Source: an uncultured Eubacteriales bacterium (GTDB taxonomy: Bacteria; Bacillota; Clostridia; Peptostreptococcales; Anaerovoracaceae). Taken from it: 28,033 nt of DNA. Shown here piece by piece: positions 6,541 to 14,140 of the stretch. The stretch lies in contig CADCRD010000133.1 of assembly GCA_902803725.1 (NCBI GenBank), positions 1-28,033 of the forward strand, in the 5' to 3' direction. Every line of letters begins with the position of its first letter. Position 1 is the stretch's first letter. The notes under the pieces are model-generated. The model was not told the DNA's origin. It made no database searches and saw only the letters and a list, made by a program, of their open reading frames with translations. Both the position numbers and the translations under genes were made by a program.

Positions 6541-8424
6541 TTACTCACCCTTATCAATCCTTCTGTATCTTTCAAGATAGATCAGCAGAACATTTATATC
6601 TGCCGGAGAAACCCCTGAAATTCTTCCGGCCTGACCGAGAGACTGAGGTTTCAGCTTATCAAGTTTTTGTCTCGCTTCCAGCCTCAGACCATCTATATCA
6701 GCATAAACGATATCCTGAGGGATTTTTTTATTTTCCATCCTCTTGAATTTTTCAACTCTCTCAAGCTGCTTGCCAATATACCCTTCATATTTGATTCTGA
6801 CTTCGACCTGAGCAGCTATCCTCCTCATAAGTTTCGGTCTTTCAGGATCAGCAGGAGCAAGTGAATCATAAGTGATTTCAGGCCTTTTCATCAATTCCAT
6901 CAGAGAAACAGATTTATTCACAGGCGAACTGCCGATCTTATCAAGAACAGGATTGATTATTTCCTCTTTGACTTTCGTATTTCTCAGTCTTTCTATTTCC
7001 TGCTCTATGACAGCCTTTTTGCGAATATATTTGTCATACCTCTCTTTCGTTGCAAGTCCCAATTTGTACGATTTTTCAGTGAGTCTTTCATCTGCGTTGT
7101 CCTGCCGCAGCAGCAGTCTGTATTCTGCACGTGAAGTCATGATCCTGTAAGGTTCATTAGTTCCTTTAAAAACAAGGTCATCGATCAGAACACCAATATA
7201 CGCTTCATCTCTGCCAAGAATGAACGGATCTTCACCTCGCAGTTTCAGCACGGCATTGATACCTGCCATCAGCCCCTGAGCCGCTGCTTCTTCATATCCC
7301 GAGCTGCCGTTGAATTGTCCGGCACAGAAAAGACCGCTGATCCGGCGATACTCAAGTGCTGCTGTCAGCTCCTGCGGATCTATGCAGTCATACTCGATCG
7401 CATATCCGGGTCTGGAAATCTCCAGATTCTCAAGACCGGGTATCGTTCTGTAAAATTCATATTGAACATCTTCAGGAAGAGAAGTAGACATTCCCTGCAA
7501 ATACATCTCTTCTGTCTCAAGTCCTTCTGGCTCAACAAAGAGCTGATGACGGTCACGATCCTTGAAACGATTGATTTTGTCCTCAATAGATGGACAATAA
7601 CGAGGACCAACACCTTCGATCTGGCCGCCGAAAAGTGCTGATCTGGAAAAATTATTTCTTATTATAGTATGAGTTCTTTCATTCGTATATGTCAGATAGC
7701 ACTTGATCTGATCACGATCAAGTTCATCATTCATAAAAGAAAAAGGACTGATTTCCTCATCACCGGGCTGTTCTTTCATTTTGCTGAAATCGATCGAAGA
7801 AGCAAGTGCTCTGGCAGGAGTACCGGTTTTGAATCTTCTCATCGGCATACCAAGATCACGCAAATTCTGAGCCAGAATAGTAGATGCAGCAAGACCCGAA
7901 GGTCCGCTCTCATAAGCACTGTTGCCTATGAATATCTTTCCGCCGAGAAAAGTACCTGTTGCCAAAATAACAGCGTTTGCCCTGAAAATGCCTCCGGTCC
8001 TCAAGCATACACCTTTTATTTCAGCTTCTTCAACGATCAGTTCAACGACTTCTCCCTGCTTAAGATCGAGATTTTTCTGTTTCTCAATGGTCTTTTTCAT
8101 CTCGATATGATATCTGGTCTTATCAGCCTGTGCTCTCAGCGAATGAACAGCAGGACCTTTTGCAGTATTGAGCATCCTGGACTGGATAAATGATTTATCG
8201 ATATTTATACCCATTTCACCGCCAAGAGCATCTATTTCATGAACAAGATGACCTTTCCCGGTACCTCCGATTGAAGGATTACATGGCATCATTGCAAGTG
8301 ACTCGAGATTTATAGCCAGCAGCAAAGTCTGCTTACCCATTCTTGCAGAAGCCAGTGCAGCCTCACAGCCTGCATGACCTGCGCCAACAACTATAATGTC
8401 ATATTTTCCCATTTCATAATTCAT
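6541..8424 (-). CDS. mnmG: tRNA uridine 5-carboxymethylaminomethyl modification enzyme MnmG (GidA)
   Basis: A 627-residue FAD protein of standard length. With MnmE it installs the (carboxymethyl)aminomethyl group at U34 of certain tRNAs. The dinucleotide-binding motif GAGHAGCEAALASARMG is at residues 13-29, followed by the family motif NPSIGGTGKGHLVHEIDALGG (about 50-70, includes GGTGKGHL). A second FAD region and the C-terminal helical domain contacting MnmE and tRNA (ending SPADINVLLIYLERYRR) are intact. Two in-frame ATGs (residues 1 and 5) are possible starts; AGGA lies 9 bases before the first. Its partner mnmE is 49 bp upstream and rsmG 5 bp downstream. Confidence 0.97.
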   Translation of the reverse strand: MNYEMGKYDIIVVGAGHAGCEAALASARMGKQTLLLAINLESLAMMPCNPSIGGTGKGHLVHEIDALGGEMGINIDKSFIQSRMLNTAKGPAVHSLRAQADKTRYHIEMKKTIEKQKNLDLKQGEVVELIVEEAEIKGVCLRTGGIFRANAVILATGTFLGGKIFIGNSAYESGPSGLAASTILAQNLRDLGMPMRRFKTGTPARALASSIDFSKMKEQPGDEEISPFSFMNDELDRDQIKCYLTYTNERTHTIIRNNFSRSALFGGQIEGVGPRYCPSIEDKINRFKDRDRHQLFVEPEGLETEEMYLQGMSTSLPEDVQYEFYRTIPGLENLEISRPGYAIEYDCIDPQELTAALEYRRISGLFCAGQFNGSSGYEEAAAQGLMAGINAVLKLRGEDPFILGRDEAYIGVLIDDLVFKGTNEPYRIMTSRAEYRLLLRQDNADERLTEKSYKLGLATKERYDKYIRKKAVIEQEIERLRNTKVKEEIINPVLDKIGSSPVNKSVSLMELMKRPEITYDSLAPADPERPKLMRRIAAQVEVRIKYEGYIGKQLERVEKFKRMENKKIPQDIVYADIDGLRLEARQKLDKLKPQSLGQAGRISGVSPADINVLLIYLERYRRIDKGE

Positions 8425-8473
8425 AACTTATATCCTATTACTTTGAGATCTCCATATCTATTATCAGGAAATT

Positions 8474-9886
8474 TTATTTACCAAGACAGAATCTGGAAAA
8501 AACTTCATTTAAAATGTCGTCGTTTACCTCTTCTCCAATGATCTCACCGAGATAAGAATATGCATTGCTGATATCTATCTCGATCAATTCAAGAGGCTCT
8601 CCCAGCCTTGAAATCGCAATCGCATCGCCTAACGCCGATAAACTATTTTTTAAAAGATCCAGATGTCTTACATTCGTGACCATCATGCTGCCGGACTGTC
8701 TGATCTCTCCGCCCATAACCATGTCGGTAATGGCATTCTCCATTTCACAGATACCTTCATCTTCACTTCCTTCAGCAAGAGAAGTTTCTATTATCATACT
8801 GTCAGGGATCAGTTTTCTTATATCCTCAGTATTCAGTTTTTTATCCAGGTCCTGCTTGTTGGCAAGGACGATCACCTTTCTGTCTTTGAGTTCTGAAATG
8901 ATATCCATGTCCTCAGATTCAAGCTCCCGGCTGACATCTATCAGCATTATTATGAGATCGGCTGATCTTATGCTGTTGATGCTGCGGCTGATTCCTATCT
9001 TTTCTATGGTATCATCAGTTTCTCTGATACCTGCTGTATCTGTAAGTCTTACAGGTATTCCTCCGATATTGACGCTTTCTTCAATGGTATCTCTGGTCGT
9101 TCCCGGAATATCTGTGACGATCGCCCTGGTTTCTCTGAGAAGTGCATTCATAAGAGATGATTTACCTACGTTCGGCTTTCCTATTATCGCAATATCCAGT
9201 CCCTCCCGCACTATACGTCCTTTTTCACCTTCCTTGATGAGATCATCGATCTTATCTTTCACATCAGTGAGCTGACTGATTATATCAGAATAAAATATTT
9301 CTTCAATGTCTTCATCAGGATAATCAATATTTACAGTAATATTGACAAGAACGTCAAGTATCTTCTGACGCAGGTCCCTTATTACACGCGAAAGTCTGCC
9401 CTCCAGCTGACCAATAGCCGAATCAAATCCACTGTCCGTTTTAGCCTTGATCATATCTATAACAGCCTCAGCCTGACTCAGATCCAGTCTGCCCCCAAGA
9501 AATGCACGTTTTGTAAATTCTCCTTTTTCAGCAAGTCTGGCTCCGTTCTCAAGGCAAAGAGAAAGGATCCTCCTCAAAGAAACTATACTTCCATGGCAAT
9601 CTATCTCAACGACATCCTCTGTCGTATATGTATGAGGCGCCGGCATATAAACCGCCAGAACCTCATCGATATTTTCTCCTGTTTCTGGATCTATGATATT
9701 GCCATATGTAAGCTTTCTGTTTTCAATGCTTATTTTCTGAGGTCTGCCATCATCATCAAAACGCCGGAATAACAAACCGAGGATATCTTTCGAAGAATCC
9801 CCGCTCATTCGAATTATCCCTATTCCGCCTTCACCATATGCTGTTGAAACAGCAGCTATAGTATCATCAAAATTAAAGTTATTCAT
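8474..9886 (-). CDS. mnmE: tRNA modification GTPase MnmE (TrmE)
   Basis: A 470-residue GTPase that works with MnmG on U34 of tRNA. The N-terminal tetrahydrofolate-binding domain (about 1-125) begins DDTIAAVSTAYGEGGIGIIRMSG. A helical domain follows, split by an inserted G domain with P-loop GKPNVGKSS (about 235-243), the TDIPGTTRDTIEE switch, DTAGIRE and NKQD. The conserved C-terminal FCLGK holds the catalytic cysteine. The start ATG has only a weak ribosome site (GAAGT). A terminator sits upstream at 9982-10005 after jag, so this gene probably begins a separate transcript. The intergenic stretch 9887-9981 is A+T-rich and likely holds that promoter, but no clean -35 was found. Confidence 0.97.
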   Translation of the reverse strand: MNNFNFDDTIAAVSTAYGEGGIGIIRMSGDSSKDILGLLFRRFDDDGRPQKISIENRKLTYGNIIDPETGENIDEVLAVYMPAPHTYTTEDVVEIDCHGSIVSLRRILSLCLENGARLAEKGEFTKRAFLGGRLDLSQAEAVIDMIKAKTDSGFDSAIGQLEGRLSRVIRDLRQKILDVLVNITVNIDYPDEDIEEIFYSDIISQLTDVKDKIDDLIKEGEKGRIVREGLDIAIIGKPNVGKSSLMNALLRETRAIVTDIPGTTRDTIEESVNIGGIPVRLTDTAGIRETDDTIEKIGISRSINSIRSADLIIMLIDVSRELESEDMDIISELKDRKVIVLANKQDLDKKLNTEDIRKLIPDSMIIETSLAEGSEDEGICEMENAITDMVMGGEIRQSGSMMVTNVRHLDLLKNSLSALGDAIAISRLGEPLELIEIDISNAYSYLGEIIGEEVNDDILNEVFSRFCLGK

Positions 9887-9981
9887 TATTACTTCAAAAT
9901 CAAAAATAATTATTTACAGATATAATATATATTTTGCATTTGCCGGTACTTAATGATAGCAAGCAAAGCAAAGAAAATAAA

Positions 9982-10005
9982 TAGCCCGCAGAGTACCGCG
10001 GGCTA
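9982..10005 (-). terminator. Terminator after jag
   Basis: TAGCCCGC (9982-9989) and GCGGGCTA (9998-10005) form an 8-bp GC-rich stem with an 8-base loop. On the minus strand it is followed by TTTATTTTCTTT. It begins 12 bp past the jag stop and separates the rpmH-to-jag genes from mnmE. Confidence 0.8.
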
Positions 10006-10016
10006 AAAACTCTTTC

Positions 10017-10829
10017 TTATTTTTTCAGATCAATTATCAACCTGCGATATGGCTCTTCACCTTCACTTCTTGTAGTAACCTTTTTGTTTCCCTGAAGAGC
10101 AGCGTGAATCACCATTCTTTCATATGGGTTCATTGGTTCAAGTCTTACACTGCGTTTTGTACGCACTACTTTGCCTGCAAGTCTGTCAGCAAGCTGCTGC
10201 AAAGTTTTTTCACGCTTTGCCCTGTAGTTTTCAGCATCGAGTATTACTCTGATATATTTACTGCTGTCTTTATTAACAACAAGCGATGTAAGATACTGAA
10301 CAGCATCGAGTGTCTGTCCTCTTTTACCAATGATATTTCCGGCATCATCGCCTTTGATATCAACATAAACATTATCTTCATTCGCCATGCATGAGAAAGT
10401 AAGATCCATTCCCATTTCCTGAGTTGTTTTTTTAAGAAATTCTACTGCGATATGATCATCCGCAGGCTCAAGACCCTCAGGTCTTTCATTTGCAATAGAT
10501 CTTCTTTTTGACTGATTTTTCTTTTCATCATGTTTATCAGTCTTAACTGCCTGCTCATCTGAAATATCTGATGCAGCGTTATTCGTTGAATTTACATTAA
10601 TTTCACCCTCAACAGATTTAATAATATCTTCAACTGCAGGTATTTCAGGCTCTGTTTTTTCTTTTAAAGTTACACGAACTTTTGCGAGCTTTGATCCAAG
10701 ACCAAGGAATCCTTTTGAAGGCTCTTCAAGAACTTCCACGTCTACTTCATCTTTTGAAACCTTTAGATCTCTGAGAGCAAGCTCAACAGCTTCATCTATG
10801 TTATTTCCATATTTCTCAGAAAAATTCAT
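10017..10829 (-). CDS. jag: RNA-binding protein Jag/KhpB (EloR)
   Basis: A 270-residue three-part RNA-binding protein. The Jag-N domain is at residues 1-55 with the hallmark EEPSKGFLGLGSKLAKV. A charged low-complexity linker (about 65-120) follows. Then a KH domain with the GxxG loop GKRG (about 168-171) and a C-terminal R3H domain (RLEPMNPYERMVIHAAL, about 228-245). Relatives in streptococci bind RNA with KhpA and control cell elongation; the job in Clostridia is less clear. The ATG overlaps the yidC stop by 4 bp (ATGA) and AAGGAG lies just upstream, so the two are translationally coupled. This pairing is conserved across Firmicutes. Confidence 0.95.
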   Translation of the reverse strand: MNFSEKYGNNIDEAVELALRDLKVSKDEVDVEVLEEPSKGFLGLGSKLAKVRVTLKEKTEPEIPAVEDIIKSVEGEINVNSTNNAASDISDEQAVKTDKHDEKKNQSKRRSIANERPEGLEPADDHIAVEFLKKTTQEMGMDLTFSCMANEDNVYVDIKGDDAGNIIGKRGQTLDAVQYLTSLVVNKDSSKYIRVILDAENYRAKREKTLQQLADRLAGKVVRTKRSVRLEPMNPYERMVIHAALQGNKKVTTRSEGEEPYRRLIIDLKK

Positions 10830-11539
10830 TTTCTCCTTCTTCCTCCTTTGCTCCCGCTGTCTGCCAGCATCTTTGCTCTTACCTTATTCATTCTCATATT
10901 GTAGAAAATCTGTATTACCTGGCCAAGCGCCCAATATATGGTAAGACCGGCAGGAAAAGTTCTTCCCAGCATTACTATCATTACAGGGAAGATATACTTC
11001 ATTGATTTCATCATTCCCCCATTGCCGCCCGGCATTTCCTGCTGCTGTTGCTGCTGCATAGAAAAAGCAAAGAAAGTAGCAATGCCGGCGAGAATCGGAA
11101 GTATCCATTTATCCGGCTGACTCAGGTCAGTCATCCATAAAAATGATTCATGTATAGCGAACAGCATACGTTCGCTGCTGCCCATATAAGCAAGAGGATT
11201 TCTCAGGAGAGCGAAAAGACCAAAGATGATAGGCATCTGTATCAGCATTGGCAGACATCCTCCGGCAGGGTTTATTCCCTCTTCACGATAAAGATCTGCC
11301 ATTTTTGCATTCAATGTATCTTTGTCATTCGCATATTTTTGCTGAAGCGCCTTTATTTTCGGCTGCAGCTTACTCATTCCCACAGTCGATTTCATTTGTT
11401 TGGCATACAGCGGATAAAGACATATCTTTACAACTATTGTAAAGATAACGATTGCCAGACCATAACTGCCGACAAAATCATACAGCCAGCCAAGGAAATA
11501 TCCCAGTGGCTTGGCTATCCAACCAGTAACTGTTTGCAT
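10826..11539 (-). CDS. yidC: Membrane protein insertase YidC/Oxa1
   Basis: A 237-residue insertase that places membrane proteins in the lipid bilayer, alone or with SecYEG. It has the five-helix Oxa1 core: GLAIVIFTIVVKICLYPL is the first core helix, then the hydrophilic coiled hairpin (KQMKSTVGMSKLQPKIKALQQKY region), GGCLPMLIQMPIIFGLF, and two C-terminal helices ending in a basic tail GSKGGRRRK. Unlike Bacillus SpoIIIJ it has no lipoprotein signal or lipobox cysteine. The groove residue that is Arg in E. coli and Bacillus is Lys here (about residue 38). A run of six glutamines (SMQQQQQQEM) lies in a loop. GGAGG precedes the ATG. It lies between yidD (16 bp) and jag (overlap). Confidence 0.96.
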   Translation of the reverse strand: MQTVTGWIAKPLGYFLGWLYDFVGSYGLAIVIFTIVVKICLYPLYAKQMKSTVGMSKLQPKIKALQQKYANDKDTLNAKMADLYREEGINPAGGCLPMLIQMPIIFGLFALLRNPLAYMGSSERMLFAIHESFLWMTDLSQPDKWILPILAGIATFFAFSMQQQQQQEMPGGNGGMMKSMKYIFPVMIVMLGRTFPAGLTIYWALGQVIQIFYNMRMNKVRAKMLADSGSKGGRRRK

Positions 11540-11555
11540 TAAAAATTTCCTCCGA

Positions 11556-11765
11556 TTATTTTAAAGGATCATATCCCCCCGGATTCCACGGATGACACCG
11601 GGAAATTCTTCTGATCCCCAGATAACTGCCTTTAAAAAACCCATACTTCTCCAGCGCCTGGATGAAGTAAGCGGAACAAGTAGGATAAAACCTGCATGTT
11701 TTCGGAAACATCGGAGATATGAACTTTTGATATCCTTTTATCAAAAGTATTAATATCTGTTTCAT
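11556..11765 (-). CDS. yidD: Membrane protein insertion efficiency factor YidD
   Basis: A 69-residue protein of the usual YidD size. The conserved CRFYPTCSAY (residues 24-33) and the C-terminal RCHPWNPGGYDP define the family. An N-terminal amphipathic helix (KQILILLIKGYQKFISP) tethers it to the inner face of the membrane. It is thought to help YidC-dependent insertion; deletion in E. coli has a mild effect. AAGGGG lies 5 bases before the ATG. It sits between rnpA (9-bp gap) and yidC (16-bp gap), the conserved order of this operon. Confidence 0.96.
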   Translation of the reverse strand: MKQILILLIKGYQKFISPMFPKTCRFYPTCSAYFIQALEKYGFFKGSYLGIRRISRCHPWNPGGYDPLK

Positions 11766-11774
11766 CTTTTCCCC

Positions 11775-12107
11775 TTATTTTAATTCGGTCCTCTTTAAGG
11801 CTTTGATTATCGATTTTTGAACTTCTTCACATTTTCTGCCGTTTATCGTTTTTCGTGCTATGAAAATAATGTCATAACCTTGCTTTTCTATTTTTTCCAT
11901 GGTTCTGACACTTTCTTTCATGAGTCTTCTGGCTCTGTTTCTGGTAACTGCATTCCCGACTTTTTTACTTGCCAGAAAAGCCAGTCTGTTATGATCAAGA
12001 CCGTTTTTCATATAAAATATGACAACGTATCTGTCACCGACTGATTTACCTTTGTTATAAACTTTGTTGAAGTTTCTGCTTCCACTCAGCACTTCGTTTT
12101 TCGGCAT
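11775..12107 (-). CDS. rnpA: Ribonuclease P protein component
   Basis: A 110-residue basic protein that binds the RNase P RNA and helps it remove the 5' leader of pre-tRNAs. The central RNR motif is clear in SKKVGNAVTRNRARRLMKES (about residues 47-66), and the family's IIFIARK strand follows. The length fits the family (105-120). There is no good Shine-Dalgarno close to the ATG; the nearest AGGA is 16 bases away at the rpmH stop codon, so translation may be coupled to rpmH, whose stop is 18 bp upstream. The RNA subunit gene (rnpB) is not in the window. Confidence 0.96.
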   Translation of the reverse strand: MPKNEVLSGSRNFNKVYNKGKSVGDRYVVIFYMKNGLDHNRLAFLASKKVGNAVTRNRARRLMKESVRTMEKIEKQGYDIIFIARKTINGRKCEEVQKSIIKALKRTELK

Positions 12108-12125
12108 GATAAAGTAATTCAGATC

Positions 12126-12260
12126 CTAAGCTGAAAGACGCTTTCTGCCTCTGGCTCTTCTCTTCTTGAGAATTTTTCTTCCGCTGGGAGTGCTCATTCT
12201 TTTTCTGAATCCGTGTTCCTTTTTTCTCTGTCTTTTTTTCGGCTGATAAGTTCTTTTCAT
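12126..12260 (-). CDS. rpmH: 50S ribosomal protein L34
   Basis: A 44-residue, very basic protein beginning MKRTYQPKKRQRKKEHGF and ending RARGRKRLSA, the universal L34 pattern with the conserved RTYQP start and the RKILKKRRARGRK tail. It is a late-assembling protein of the large subunit. The start ATG (complement of 12258-12260) is preceded by a perfect AGGAGG at 5 bases. That site lies in a small hairpin: TTTACC and GGTAAA pair around it (12263-12278). It is the first gene of the rpmH-rnpA-yidD-yidC-jag operon, with a strong promoter at 12349-12377. Confidence 0.98.
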   Translation of the reverse strand: MKRTYQPKKRQRKKEHGFRKRMSTPSGRKILKKRRARGRKRLSA

Positions 12261-12307
12261 TTTTTACCTCCTGGTAAATTAATATTAAATAATAACTTCT
12301 AAAAATA

Positions 12308-12338
12308 ATGTGCCTTCTCTGAATTCCAATCGGCACAT
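12308..12338 (-). promoter_or_regulatory. Hairpin in the rpmH leader (possible attenuator)
   Basis: On the minus strand ATGTGCC (complement of 12332-12338) pairs with GGCACAT (complement of 12308-12314) across a 17-base loop and is followed by TATTTTT. It begins at about the expected +1 of the rpmH promoter. A terminator-like leader ahead of a ribosomal protein gene suggests attenuation, but the stem is short. Confidence 0.35.
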
Positions 12339-12348
12339 ACGCTTAAAT

Positions 12349-12377
12349 AGTATAATGCCGGCTGTAACATGTGTCAA
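12349..12377 (-). promoter_or_regulatory. rpmH operon promoter
   Basis: On the minus strand: TTGACA (complement of 12372-12377), 17-bp spacer, TATACT (complement of 12349-12354). A near-consensus vegetative promoter about 90 bp ahead of rpmH. Confidence 0.85.
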
Positions 12378-12433
12378 ACAAAAAAAATTCATATAATCTG
12401 ATCAAAAAAAATGATTTCAATATATTGTGGTGC

Positions 12434-12538
12434 TGTTGATATTGTGCACAGAGTTATCCACACATTGTTGATAACTTTTAGATTTTTGAGTTTTTTAACG
12501 ATCATAATCAAAAATAATTAACTCTTGCCTGTGGATAA
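12434..12538. other. oriC part 1: DnaA-box cluster upstream of dnaA
   Basis: Two perfect boxes: TTATCCACA at 12454-12462 (plus) and its complement TGTGGATAA at 12530-12538 (minus). Weaker ones: TTATCAACA on the minus strand at 12466-12474, and one-mismatch boxes at 12434-12442 (minus) and 12442-12450 (plus, TTGTGCACA). Firmicutes origins are often bipartite, with clusters on both sides of dnaA; this would be the upstream part. The rest of the 327-bp gap from 12261 to 12587 holds the rpmH and dnaA promoters and A+T-rich sequence. Confidence 0.85.
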
Positions 12539-12553
12539 CTTTTTTTGTATTAT
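12525..12553 (+). promoter_or_regulatory. dnaA promoter overlapped by a DnaA box
   Basis: TTGCCT (12525-12530), 17-bp spacer, TATTAT (12548-12553). The perfect DnaA box 12530-12538 starts at the last base of the -35 and fills the spacer, which fits autorepression by DnaA. Confidence 0.65.
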
Positions 12554-12587
12554 AGTTACACACTATTAGAAAAGGGTCCATAATTAA

Positions 12588-13922
12588 ATGTCAAAATTAG
12601 AAGAAAACTGGAGCAAAACGCTGGAAATACTGGGGTCCGAACTTAATGAAGTTCAATATAAAACCTGGATACTGCCTCTTGTTCCAATAAAAGTAGATGA
12701 AAAACAAAATATATTGTATGTCGAATCCGATAACAATATGGTTATCTCAAGACTAAATGACAGATATCTGCAGCTTCTTGAAGGTGCAGTTAATTTATCG
12801 TTCAAAAAGCCGCTCAGTGTTCACGCTGTTTTAGTTGAACAAAAAAAGCCCAGAGAAAAGAATATCAAACTTGACGCAAACTCAAACAATCTGGATGAAG
12901 AATATTATCTGAATCCAAAATTCAGTTTTGAGAATTTTGTTGTGGGAAAAAACAGTGAATACGCCTACTCGGTCGCACTGGCAGTTGCCGAGGCACCGGG
13001 AAAACATTACAATCCGATGTTTATCTACGGCGGATCAGGTCTTGGGAAAACGCATCTGATGCATGCTATAGGTCATTATATTCTCAAAAATAACAAAAAG
13101 AAAAAGGTTCTTTATGTTTCAGCAGAGATGTTTACAAACGAGCTGATCAATTCAATCAACAATAAAAATGTTGCACAGTTCAAAAGAAAGTACAGAAATA
13201 TAGATGTGCTGCTGATAGATGACATACAGTTCATAGAAGGCAAAGAAGCAACCGAAGAAGAATTCTTCCATACATTCGAAACCTTATACAACAAAAACAA
13301 ACAAATCGTTATATCCAGCGACAGACCTCCTCAAAAGCTGACGGGCCTGGATGAAAGATTAAGATCTCGTTTTCTGTGGAATATTACTGCTGATATACAG
13401 GCTCCGGACTTTGAAACGCGTGTTGCAATATTGAAAAGCAAAGCAGAAATAGAAAATATAGACCTTAATGAAGATGTCAATCAGGTCATATATATGATAG
13501 CCGAAAAAATCAAATATAATGTAAGAGAACTTGAAGGAGCTTTTACAAGGATAGTGAGTTTTTCAGGTATCATGCACAAGCCTATAAATATGGCTCTGGC
13601 AAAGACAACTCTGACAGATATCATTTCTGCAAGCGATATGAAAGTAACGATCAAAAACATAAAATCTGTTGTTGCAGATCACTATGGTATAACTATAAAA
13701 GACATGGATTCTGCCAAACGCAGCAGAAATCTTGTCGTTCCAAGACAAATAGCAATGTATCTTTGTAAGGAAATGACTGATAATTCTCTGCCGCAGATCG
13801 GAAAAGAATTCGGAGGAAGAGATCATACTACTGTTCTTCATGCCTGCAAAAAAATCAATAATAATTTGTTTGAACTGCAGGATACGATAGACTATCTTAC
13901 AAAGGTGATCAGCAGCAGTTAG
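12588..13922 (+). CDS. dnaA: Chromosomal replication initiator protein DnaA
   Basis: A 444-residue AAA+ initiator of normal length. It binds DnaA boxes and unwinds oriC. Domain I (about 1-80, NEVQYKTWI) serves for partner binding; a short linker domain II follows. The AAA+ domain has Walker A GGSGLGKTH (about 148-156), Walker B LLIDDIQF, sensor I SSDRPP and arginine-finger region ERLRSRF. Domain IV carries the DNA-binding signature GGRDHTTVLHACKKI (about 408-422). The ribosome site is weak: AAGGG lies 11 bases before the ATG. The gene sits between two DnaA-box clusters and is divergent from rpmH. It is probably co-transcribed with dnaN. Confidence 0.99.
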   Translation: MSKLEENWSKTLEILGSELNEVQYKTWILPLVPIKVDEKQNILYVESDNNMVISRLNDRYLQLLEGAVNLSFKKPLSVHAVLVEQKKPREKNIKLDANSNNLDEEYYLNPKFSFENFVVGKNSEYAYSVALAVAEAPGKHYNPMFIYGGSGLGKTHLMHAIGHYILKNNKKKKVLYVSAEMFTNELINSINNKNVAQFKRKYRNIDVLLIDDIQFIEGKEATEEEFFHTFETLYNKNKQIVISSDRPPQKLTGLDERLRSRFLWNITADIQAPDFETRVAILKSKAEIENIDLNEDVNQVIYMIAEKIKYNVRELEGAFTRIVSFSGIMHKPINMALAKTTLTDIISASDMKVTIKNIKSVVADHYGITIKDMDSAKRSRNLVVPRQIAMYLCKEMTDNSLPQIGKEFGGRDHTTVLHACKKINNNLFELQDTIDYLTKVISSS

Positions 13923-13923
13923 T

Positions 13924-14070
13924 TTATCCACATTTATTCACAGCCGCTGTTTAATAAATCATTAAGTTATCAACAGACTTATCAACAGCGGTGGATAACT
14001 GATTTTATCACATAAATAACAGTTATCCACAGTTTCAACAGGTACTACTACTATTACTACTAAAAAAATA
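13924..14070. other. oriC part 2: DnaA boxes, DnaA-trios and unwinding element
   Basis: Plus-strand boxes: TTATCCACA 13924-13932, TTATTCACA 13934-13942, TTATCAACA 13967-13975 and 13979-13987, TTATCCACA 14023-14031, and a weak GTTTCAACA 14032-14040. One minus-strand box, TTATCCACC, is at 13990-13998. The last boxes are followed, 4 bases on, by CTA CTA CTA TTA CTA CTA (14045-14062), which reads as six 3'-GAT/AAT DnaA-trios on the lower strand, then an A+T-rich stretch. Box, trios, A+T-rich element is the basal unwinding architecture described for Bacillus subtilis, so melting should begin here. Confidence 0.92.
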
Positions 14071-14140
14071 TTAAGAAAAGCATTTTCTATGATTAAAAAA
14101 CACAGGAATGAAAAAACAAAATTAAATCGGGAGGAAAAAA

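Noticed and set aside
8565..9275. Open frame antisense to mnmE (236 codons)
   Set aside because: Serine- and isoleucine-rich low-quality sequence lying opposite conserved GTPase motifs; a shadow frame.
12055..12336. Open frame of 93 codons over rpmH and the start of rnpA
   Set aside because: It is a different frame over the real rpmH gene (12126-12260), whose product matches L34 exactly; the overlap is a shadow.
12261..14140. Short regular repeats around dnaA as a CRISPR or iteron plasmid origin
   Set aside because: They are DnaA boxes and DnaA-trios in the usual chromosomal context; there is no repeat-spacer regularity.
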